Below the pieces are notes generated by a model that made no database searches, had not been told where the DNA came from, and worked only from the letters and a program-made list of their open reading frames with translations. From Actinomycetales bacterium (GTDB lineage Bacteria > Actinomycetota > Actinomycetes > S36-B12), in assembly GCA_018970765.1 (NCBI GenBank), contig JAGWVT010000003.1, forward strand, positions 1 through 64,000: 64,000 nucleotides of DNA, read 5' to 3'. Every line of letters starts with the position of its first letter. Position 1 is the first letter of the stretch. A program made the translations under genes and the position numbers. This document shows, piece after piece, positions 8,069-15,397 of the stretch.

Positions 8069-9307
8069 ATGGTGCGTGTGAGTCGCAACCAGATTCGCCG
8101 ACCTAGTGGCCCAGCAGGCCTAGGTACGCATGATGACGGCTGCACGATCCTGCATGTCGACATGGATGCCTTCTACGCATCCGTGGAGTTGCGCTTCAGG
8201 CCCGAACTGCGTGGCCAACCGGTAATCGTCGGGGCAGGCCAGCGAGGCGTCGTCCTCTCGGCGACCTATCAGGCGCGAGCCCTTGGTGTGCACTCGGCGA
8301 TGCCGGTTTCCCGTGCCAAGCGCCTCGCACCACAGGCGGTTTTCATCGAACCTGATCACCAGGCCTACGCCGAAGTCAGCCGCAACGTTATGGCCCTCTT
8401 CACGTCGGTTACCCCGCTGGTTGAACCACTCAGTCTTGACGAAGCTTTCTTGGACGTCTCCGGTGCGCAGCGACGCCTGGGTACGCCCGCAGCAATCGCC
8501 GAGATGATTCGCTCACGCATCGCCGACGAGCAGCGCATTACCTGTTCAGTAGGCGTGGCCACGACGAAGTTCGTGGCGAAACTGGCTTCGACTACCTGCA
8601 AGCCGGACGGTCTGCTGGTGGTACCAGCTGATTCGGTTATCGAATTCCTCCATCCACTCCCGGTCGGTGCCCTCTGGGGTGTTGGTGAGCGCACGGAGGA
8701 GCAACTCCATCGACTGGGTTTGACGACTGTTGGTGATGTTGCCCACGCATTGCCGCAGACCCTGCAGCGTGCCCTGGGGCCCGCAGCAGGTCGTCACCTG
8801 CACGACCTCGCCTGGGGGCGCGATCCACGCCACGTCCTGCCGCACGAACCAGACAAGAGCATCGGTGCAGAGACGACCTTTGCTGCGGATCTCGACGACC
8901 CCACTGCAATTCATACGCACCTATTGAGCCTGGCTGATCGGGTGGGCGTGCGCTTGCGCGCCAGCGATCAGGTGGGTCGCACGATTCAACTCAAAGTTCG
9001 CTTCGCTGACTTCACCACCGTCAGCCGGTCTCGCACCCTGCCGGAAGCAACGGACGTGACCCAGCAGATCTACCGCACGGCCCGAACGCTGTTCGATGAC
9101 CTAGCCCTAGAACGGGTTCGAGTTCGACTGGTGGGCGTTCGGGTCGAAGGGCTGTCGCCACGAAGTGCGGCCACCCAGCAACTTGCCCTCGGGGAACCGA
9201 CCGTTGGGCAGCGGGAGGCCGAGCAGGCCATGGATCGCCTGCGGCTTCGATTCGGCCCGGGTGCCATCCGGCCCGCCAGATTGGTGGACCTGGGTGACTC
9301 CGACTAG
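8069..9307 (+). CDS. dinB: DNA polymerase IV (Y-family)
   Basis: ILHVDMDAFYASVELR, SLDEAFLDVSG, CSVGVATTKFVAKLAS motifs; 3-nt gap after dnaE2. Confidence 0.95.
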   Translation: MVRVSRNQIRRPSGPAGLGTHDDGCTILHVDMDAFYASVELRFRPELRGQPVIVGAGQRGVVLSATYQARALGVHSAMPVSRAKRLAPQAVFIEPDHQAYAEVSRNVMALFTSVTPLVEPLSLDEAFLDVSGAQRRLGTPAAIAEMIRSRIADEQRITCSVGVATTKFVAKLASTTCKPDGLLVVPADSVIEFLHPLPVGALWGVGERTEEQLHRLGLTTVGDVAHALPQTLQRALGPAAGRHLHDLAWGRDPRHVLPHEPDKSIGAETTFAADLDDPTAIHTHLLSLADRVGVRLRASDQVGRTIQLKVRFADFTTVSRSRTLPEATDVTQQIYRTARTLFDDLALERVRVRLVGVRVEGLSPRSAATQQLALGEPTVGQREAEQAMDRLRLRFGPGAIRPARLVDLGDSD

Positions 9308-9417
9308 CCCCGAGCGCTAATGCCTACCCGGACCGGTTCCCTTTCCCCCGTAGCACGCTTATATTGGGACTACACGCCTGACCTGGGGTTAGATAGGCAG
9401 GGTCAGGACAAGACAGG

Positions 9418-9445
9418 GTCCGACAAAGAGCGTCCGACAAAGAGC
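9418..9445 (+). repeat. Two exact tandem copies of GTCCGACAAAGAGC
   Basis: Read directly in the dinB-DUF3040 intergenic region. Confidence 0.95.
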
Positions 9446-9485
9446 TGTGCAAGTGGTGCAGGGAAACCTGCGGAAAGGAGCAGAG

Positions 9486-9938
9486 GTGCCCCTATCCGAG
9501 CATGAGCAGCGGCTCTTGGAGCAGATGGAAAAGGCGCTCTACGCCGAGGACCCGAAGTTCGCCACCAGCCTGCGTGCTACGCGTGGCGGCCGTGTTGGCC
9601 GCGGCCGCGCGGCGATTGGTGTCTTGGGGGTCTTGGGCGGACTTGGCCTGTTACTGGTGGGTGTGGCTACTGCGGTCATTGCGCTCGGCGTGGTCGGCTT
9701 CACGATCATGTTGGTCGGTGCGGTGCTGGCCTACTCGGGTTTCCAGAGCCGCCCGGTGCAGGTTGACGCGGAGCAGGCCGATGCCGCCGGAGCCGATGGA
9801 CTTTCGGGGTATGCGGAGTCCGCTGGGTTCACACCGCCGAGCGGGACCACTCAGGATCGACCCGCGCCACCGGCCAGCGGTGGGGGCTTTATGGATCGGA
9901 TGGAAGAGCGCTGGCGGAAGCGCCAGGAAGGGGAGTAG
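9486..9938 (+). CDS. DUF3040 membrane protein
   Basis: VPLSEHEQRLLEQMEKALYAEDPKFATSLR + two TM segments; GTG start with upstream GGAAAGGAG. Confidence 0.85.
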   Translation: MPLSEHEQRLLEQMEKALYAEDPKFATSLRATRGGRVGRGRAAIGVLGVLGGLGLLLVGVATAVIALGVVGFTIMLVGAVLAYSGFQSRPVQVDAEQADAAGADGLSGYAESAGFTPPSGTTQDRPAPPASGGGFMDRMEERWRKRQEGE

Positions 9939-11055
9939 CCGACGCGCTCGGCTGCACGAACTTCACCGGCCGGTCTTTGTTGACCAGCAGAATCCACTGT
10001 TGCCCAGGCTTGAATGGCATGGGTGAACCATCAGCCAGCGTGTACGAAGTCCCGGACTGAGCGTCCGGCCGAGACCACTGCACTGGCCATGCACGGCCAT
10101 CGCGTAGCACCAATCCTGTGCCCGTTCCCACGGTTTCGATCAGCGGTGTGCTGCCGCCGCCACGGTCACCGAATCCCGAGTCGCGTTGTGCCACGTACTG
10201 GATAACCACCGTCGCAGCCTGTTGACCGCCGTCATCCTCTTCGGATTGAGCCGGGTCACCATCCATCCAGACGTCGTACAGGCCGGAGATGGGGTCGTAG
10301 ACCAACTTCATCTTGGAGTACGGCCACTCAGCCTTGACCTTCAGGGCGGGCATTCCGCCTGGTGGTGCCTGGTCACCGAACATGAACCCAATGTCCTGGC
10401 TGATGGAAGCCTGGCCATCTGCGCGCTCGAGCAGCACGCTTCCATCACCGAAGTAGTTGTACGGGGCCCGTCGCTCATAGTCTCGGGAGTACCCCTCGCC
10501 GCCCTTGTTGGCAGAGACATCGATGAAAGGCGCCGCTTCGAGGAGGGGCCAAAGCTTGTGCTGGGCTCCAGAGAACGCGAATGCGGGGTTACCGAACTGG
10601 GCGATGAGGTCGATATCGCTGATTCGCGCAGAACGGATGGGCCCAATGCGCTCGGGAATGTAGGACGAGAAGACCGCCGCAAGCCTGGTGATGCCCCATT
10701 CCACTTCCTCTACGTAGACGAGGTCGGCATCGGCCAAGCCGGCGTGCGGCTGCGCATTTGGCGTGTTGTCCAACTTCACGATCAGTACCGGCGCGGGTGC
10801 CGTCTCCGGAAGTCCGGTGAGCAAGGACAGCCGCGGAGGTTCCGGCGTGGGGGTCGGTGTACTCGGTGACGCAGCAGGCGTTGGTGGTGTCGGCTGAGTG
10901 GACGCAGTTTCGGTGCTGGTGGCAGCACATCCAGCCAGAACCAGGCTCAGTAGGGCCAGCGCAAGTGTTGCGCGACGCGACGTGTGGCCGAGTAACGCCC
11001 GTGAGCCGGTTCGCGTCGACGCATGCGTCGGGAACCGGCTCACGGGCAACCTCAT
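9889..11055 (-). CDS. DUF3048 (YerB-like) lipoprotein
   Basis: LLTGLPETAPAPVLIVKLDNTPNAQPHAGLADADLVYVEEVEWGITRLAAVFSSYIPERIGPIRSARISD; lipobox LAGC; start uncertain. Confidence 0.85.
   Translation of the reverse strand: MRLPVSRFPTHASTRTGSRALLGHTSRRATLALALLSLVLAGCAATSTETASTQPTPPTPAASPSTPTPTPEPPRLSLLTGLPETAPAPVLIVKLDNTPNAQPHAGLADADLVYVEEVEWGITRLAAVFSSYIPERIGPIRSARISDIDLIAQFGNPAFAFSGAQHKLWPLLEAAPFIDVSANKGGEGYSRDYERRAPYNYFGDGSVLLERADGQASISQDIGFMFGDQAPPGGMPALKVKAEWPYSKMKLVYDPISGLYDVWMDGDPAQSEEDDGGQQAATVVIQYVAQRDSGFGDRGGGSTPLIETVGTGTGLVLRDGRAWPVQWSRPDAQSGTSYTLADGSPMPFKPGQQWILLVNKDRPVKFVQPSASATPLPGASASALPSDP
10997..11047. repeat. 16-bp perfect inverted repeat enclosing a 14-bp palindrome
   Basis: GCCCGTGAGCCGGTTC / GAACCGGCTCACGGGC, with CGACGCATGCGTCG in the loop. 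Confidence 0.9.
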
Positions 11056-11077
11056 CTCAAACCCTCGCTCGAACTCC

Positions 11078-12589
11078 TCAGCCACCGACTCGAATCGGAG
11101 CCTTGCCCTGCGCAAAGCCACCCTTCATCGCCGTGATGCTGTACAGACGGTTGCGACTCGGTGCCTGGAGGCGTGCGCGTCCCTGGCCGTCGGTGGTTGC
11201 AGAATCTCCGGCGATCTTCACCCGGGCTCCGGCCACCGGCTCACCAGCATCGGTCACCAGAACATTGATGGTGCCGTTGCGGGCAACTCGCGCCTGAGCT
11301 TCGATGCCCAGGGTGCGCAGTGCCTGGGTGTGCCAGACGTTGACCTGACCATCGGCGGAGCCTGACGTTGCGACGAGGTCAACGTTTTCGTCCGCCAACT
11401 CCGGTGAGAATGCCGCGCTGTTTGCGGCGACCTTCCAGATCGCCTGGCTGCCGGCAGGGGCTCCCTGGTTCCCGACGGCGCCAACGGCCGTGACCGCGGT
11501 GTTGGTGTGCGTCGTCTTGACAACGCCGCCCGCGGTCCAGGCCACCCACAGACGTCCGCCGGTGCCGGCCGACAGCGAGATTCGACTGGCGCCAGCGGAT
11601 CCGGGAACATCCAAGGTGGTGCCGGTGGCAACGTTCATGATGCGAATTCCGGTCACCTCGGGGTAGCCCAGTTTGTAGGCCACATAGACGCCACCGCCGT
11701 TACGAGCCACCATCGCGACCCGTTGGCCAGGTTCAATCGAGTTCTCGGTGCCGCTGTAATTCGTTGCCGATCCGGCGGCTCGGGTGAAGGCACCCTGGTT
11801 GGGCAGGATTTGCCCGGTCCAAATGCCGTTCTCGCCTGGTGAGCTGCTATTGCTGTAAAACGCCGTGTACACGGCACCGGTCACCTGATCCTTCGCAGCT
11901 GCTGAGTTGTAGGCGCAGCAGCCTGCCAAGCGGTAGGTGCTGTCACTTCCCGCGGGCGCTGGGTCAACCTGTGACAAGCCAACATGCCAGTTCACTCCCG
12001 AACTAGTGCCCGGATTACCGACCCACACGGGAGTTCCGTTGTCGTCCACGGCATCGTTGCCGACGCCGACGTAGGCACTGGTTGTTGCAGAAAGTGCCCC
12101 AGGATTCACCGTCCAAGTCAGGCCGTCCCCTGAGGTAGCCGCGAACTCAGCCCCGCTGGTATTGGGTGCACCCGTCGTTGTGCTCTGCAGACCGCTGAAT
12201 GCCAGGAACTGCTGGCCGTTCACGCGAATGAGACGGGGGTTGCTGATCAAGGCAACCCAGTTACTGAGGATCTCCCGTGCCGGAGTCGTCGTCGTTCCGT
12301 CCAGCCCGACAACACCGGTGTAGTACGACGTGCGCTCGGGGGAGATTTGGCCGCGCCAGATGACCTGGAGGTTATTGCCAATGCGTCCGGTTGTTGGCTC
12401 GTCGATGTTCTGGCCCTGCGGATAGCGGGTTGTCGTGGGGAAGTCCGACAGTTGTGTCCATTCGCCGGTGCCACCGGCACTGGCACTGGGTGCGACTGCG
12501 AGGCCCACGCCAAGTGCCGCGGCGATCGCGGCGAGGGTCGCAACAATGCGGCGGGCATGACTGGCCGGCTTCCTCATCGAAATGCGCAT
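11078..12589 (-). CDS. Secreted protein (possible beta-propeller) with C-terminal carboxypeptidase-regulatory-like domain
   Basis: Signal peptide MRKPASHARRIVATLAAIAAALGVGLAVAPSASA; C-term NVLVTDAGEPVAGARVKIAGDSATTDGQGRARL. Confidence 0.65.
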   Translation of the reverse strand: MRISMRKPASHARRIVATLAAIAAALGVGLAVAPSASAGGTGEWTQLSDFPTTTRYPQGQNIDEPTTGRIGNNLQVIWRGQISPERTSYYTGVVGLDGTTTTPAREILSNWVALISNPRLIRVNGQQFLAFSGLQSTTTGAPNTSGAEFAATSGDGLTWTVNPGALSATTSAYVGVGNDAVDDNGTPVWVGNPGTSSGVNWHVGLSQVDPAPAGSDSTYRLAGCCAYNSAAAKDQVTGAVYTAFYSNSSSPGENGIWTGQILPNQGAFTRAAGSATNYSGTENSIEPGQRVAMVARNGGGVYVAYKLGYPEVTGIRIMNVATGTTLDVPGSAGASRISLSAGTGGRLWVAWTAGGVVKTTHTNTAVTAVGAVGNQGAPAGSQAIWKVAANSAAFSPELADENVDLVATSGSADGQVNVWHTQALRTLGIEAQARVARNGTINVLVTDAGEPVAGARVKIAGDSATTDGQGRARLQAPSRNRLYSITAMKGGFAQGKAPIRVGG

Positions 12590-12658
12590 AACTTCTCCGT
12601 TTCTCCAGATTGGCTGCACCCTACTGTGGGCGTGTCCCGTAGCGGTTACGGTTCTCGG

Positions 12659-12684
12659 CATTCGTTCGCGACATTCGTTCGCGA
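12659..12684. repeat. Tandem 13-bp repeat CATTCGTTCGCGA x2
   Basis: Read directly. Confidence 0.9.
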
Positions 12685-12691
12685 CATTGGT

Positions 12692-13081
12692 TTATCCCCA
12701 GTAGGCATCCGTGACCAGGCCGCCCTTGGTGACGAGATTGACGCGATCAAGTCGGTAATCCATCGTCGCGGGCTGCGGTTCTCCGTCGATCTCAACGACT
12801 CGTGACATGTACCCCGCGGCCTTAATGCGTTCCTGCACCTGATTCAGGGACAAGGGCGTGGCGAGGAGTTCATCCAGGAGTGCCTGCTGTTCAGGACTGA
12901 CGTCGGGGTTTGGTTCGCGTGCTGGTTCTGTTGACTGGCTGGTCTGATCAGGTTGGAGGCTGGCAGCCTGACTGGTACTGGGTGCAGATGTCGTTGACGT
13001 GTTACTCGTACATGCAGTCATGAAGAGACCAGCTCCAAGTACCAGGGCAAGAATTATTCGGCTGACGTTGCTCGCTCTCAT
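12692..13081 (-). CDS. Lipoprotein resembling peptidase inhibitor I78 family
   Basis: Lipobox MTAC; C-term ATMDYRLDRVNLVTKGGLVTDAYWG resembles I78 TxDYRPDRLN...G. Confidence 0.6.
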   Translation of the reverse strand: MRASNVSRIILALVLGAGLFMTACTSNTSTTSAPSTSQAASLQPDQTSQSTEPAREPNPDVSPEQQALLDELLATPLSLNQVQERIKAAGYMSRVVEIDGEPQPATMDYRLDRVNLVTKGGLVTDAYWG

Positions 13082-13230
13082 GCTGTCCTCCTCGTGTTGA
13101 ACAACTGTGCACAGCGACTGCTCCCAAGTGCTCTCTTCATTCTGAGACGCCGTGGGCATTCGTTGCGTTCCTGAGGTCCCATGTGAGGGGTCGACGGCAC
13201 GGGTCAACGTCGTAGGTCAACCTCGAAAGA

Positions 13231-13246
13231 TCGAACAGATGTTCGA
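13231..13246. promoter_or_regulatory. Perfect LexA/SOS box upstream of mraZ and of the I78-like lipoprotein
   Basis: TCGAAC-AGAT-GTTCGA, overlapping a second palindrome ATGTTCGAACAT (13239-13250). Confidence 0.75.
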
Positions 13247-13280
13247 ACATGAAGTGAGGAAGTGGGAAAGGTGGGTTGCT

Positions 13281-13340
13281 GTGTGGCGAAGTTTGGGCGC
13301 GAGGGGTTGATAGTGGAGCAAAATGGAGTACAGTGGCGAG
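13281..13340 (+). promoter_or_regulatory. Candidate MraZ-binding repeat array, 10-bp period
   Basis: gtgTGGcgaa gttTGGgcgc gagGGGttga tagTGGagca aaaTGGagta cagTGGcgag. Confidence 0.65.
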
Positions 13341-13386
13341 CCTAACCAGGAAACGGTCGTGCATGGGTCGAGATCAGGGAGGTGCG

Positions 13387-13815
13387 ATGTTTCTAGGAAC
13401 GCACGCGCCCCGACTCGATGACAAGGGACGCCTAGTACTGCCCGCGAAGTTCCGCGATGGGCTTGCTGCGGGTCTGGTGATGACCAAGGGACAGGAACGA
13501 TCAGTGGTTGTCTGGCCGGCAGCGGAGTTCGCGACATACGCGGAACGCCTCAATGAGGCATCTCGCTCGGACGCTGCGGTTCGCGCCTACGTGCGGGTGC
13601 TCTTCTCCGGTGCCTTCGATGAGATTCCGGATAAGCAGGGTCGCATTACCGTTCCGCAGTCCCTTCGTGAATATGCCGGCCTCGATCGAGACGTGATGGT
13701 GGTCGGCAACGGCACCACGATCGAGATTTGGGACTCCAATGCCTGGTCTAGCTACCTGGCTGGACAGGAAGACGCCTTCTCAACGTTGAGCGAGGAGGTG
13801 GTGCCCGGCGTCTGA
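13387..13815 (+). CDS. mraZ: Transcriptional regulator MraZ
   Basis: [26 protein letters not shown]...[18 protein letters not shown]. Confidence 0.95.
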   Translation: MFLGTHAPRLDDKGRLVLPAKFRDGLAAGLVMTKGQERSVVVWPAAEFATYAERLNEASRSDAAVRAYVRVLFSGAFDEIPDKQGRITVPQSLREYAGLDRDVMVVGNGTTIEIWDSNAWSSYLAGQEDAFSTLSEEVVPGV

Positions 13816-13832
13816 GAGCCGATCGTGAGGTG

Positions 13833-13910
13833 AGGTCTCTACCCGCTTCCCGCAGACTTCCTGGCGCACTTCCCCGGCGCCAGGCCGCTCAACGAAGCGG
13901 GCGGAGACCT
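13833..13910 (+). ncRNA. Structured 5' leader of rsmH/mraW, candidate actinobacterial mraW RNA motif
   Basis: Three nested helices: AGGTCTC/GAGACCT, CCCGCTTC/GAAGCGGG, CCTGGCGC/GCGCCAGG. Confidence 0.7.
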
Positions 13911-13962
13911 GGCCACACGAAAGCCACGGACAGTCCAGGCACCGCAAGGGAGGCCGCTGCGA

Positions 13963-14921
13963 TGCATCCATCTGCCGTGGCTCACGTCCCAGTCATGCTG
14001 GCTGAGGTCACCGAGGTCCTGGCTCCGGTGCTGGCTCAACCCGGTGCCGTGCTGGTCGATGCCACTCTCGGACTCGGTGGGCACAGCGTGGCCTTGTTGA
14101 AAACCTTTCCGAACGTGCGCCTGATTGGCATTGACCGGGATCCGAAAGCCCTGGTGATTGCGGCCGATCGTCTCAGTGAATTCGGCGAGCGCGTCAGCCT
14201 GCACCAGGCGCGCTATGACCAGATCAACGACATCCTTGTTGGACTGCAGGTTGATTGCGTCGATGGTGTGTTTATGGATCTCGGTGTTTCCTCAATGCAA
14301 CTCGATCTTCCTGATCGAGGCTTCGCCTACTCGCAGGACGCCCCGTTGGACATGCGGATGAATCCGGCCGATGTCCTGACGGCGGCGGAAATCGTCAATA
14401 CCTACGATGTGCAGGCGCTGGCGCGCATTCTGCGTGAGTACGGCGAGGAGAGATTTGCCACCCGAATAGCTCAGGCAATTGTTCGTGAGCGAGGCCAGGC
14501 TCCGTTCACCACGAGTAGTCGACTCAGTGATGTCGTCAAGCAGGCGATCCCGGCCGCTGCACGACGAACTGGTGGCAATCCACTCAAGCGCACGTTCCAG
14601 GGACTGCGGATCGAGGTGAACGACGAGCTCGGTTCACTCCGACGAGCCATGCCGCAAGTTCTGCAGGTGCTTTGCCTCCGTGGGCGTATTGCTGTGCTGA
14701 CCTACCACTCACTTGAGGATCGAATCGTCAAGCAGGCGCTTCGCCTGGGAGCTGCACCATCGGTGCCCGCCGAAGTTCACCGCGTACTCGGTGCCCCGGA
14801 ACCATGGCTTCGCTTGCTAACGCGCGGTGGCGCCACACCGGGACCTGGCGAGGTCCAGGCAAATCCTCGAGCAGCATCAGCTCGGCTTCGCGCTGCGGAA
14901 CGGATTGGGTGGGCGGCATGA
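13963..14921 (+). CDS. rsmH: 16S rRNA (cytosine(1402)-N(4))-methyltransferase
   Basis: HVPVMLAEV...DATLGLGGHS...GIDRDPKAL...MDLGVSSMQLD. Confidence 0.95.
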
Positions 14922-15397
14922 GTGCGGCCCAGTCTTCGGCGCCGGCTCGACGCTCAGCCGCCAGACCACAGCAGGCCGGTGCTCGCCTACGCCTTGTCCA
15001 CTCCCGTGGACGCCACCAGGCGGTACGCCAGAGGCAGGCAGGTCGAGGCGTGTTCACCCTGCTCGTCGGTGCGCTCCTCGTCGCGGGACTTCTGGGTCTG
15101 CTATTGATCAACACTGCCCTGGCGCAGGGTGCCTTTACGACAAGTGCACTTCAGCAGCAACTGGGAGATCTCTCCGCGCAGGAGTCTGCGTTGTCGGAGC
15201 AGATTGCCTTGATGAGTGCGCCGCAAGCCTTGGAACGCCAGGCGCGGGCGCTCGGCATGGTGCGCATGCGCAAGGCGGCGTTCCTCAATCTGCAAGACGG
15301 GTCGGTTGCTGGCAAGCCAAGAGTCGTGCGTGTCCCGGGCCTGCCTGCCAACGCTGCTGCGACAACGACATCGAACAACGAACGATCAGATCCATGA
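14918..15397 (+). CDS. FtsL-like cell division protein
   Basis: Position between rsmH and ftsI; one TM plus short coiled-coil; ATGA overlap. Confidence 0.75.
   Translation: MSAAQSSAPARRSAARPQQAGARLRLVHSRGRHQAVRQRQAGRGVFTLLVGALLVAGLLGLLLINTALAQGAFTTSALQQQLGDLSAQESALSEQIALMSAPQALERQARALGMVRMRKAAFLNLQDGSVAGKPRVVRVPGLPANAAATTTSNNERSDP

Noticed and set aside
10186-10869. 227-aa plus ORF opposite DUF3048
   Set aside because: Shadow ORF; DUF3048 on the minus strand is convincing.
14827-15393. Extended N-terminus of the FtsI ORF
   Set aside because: Overlaps the FtsL-like gene in another frame; true start most likely ATG at 15394 (ATGA overlap).
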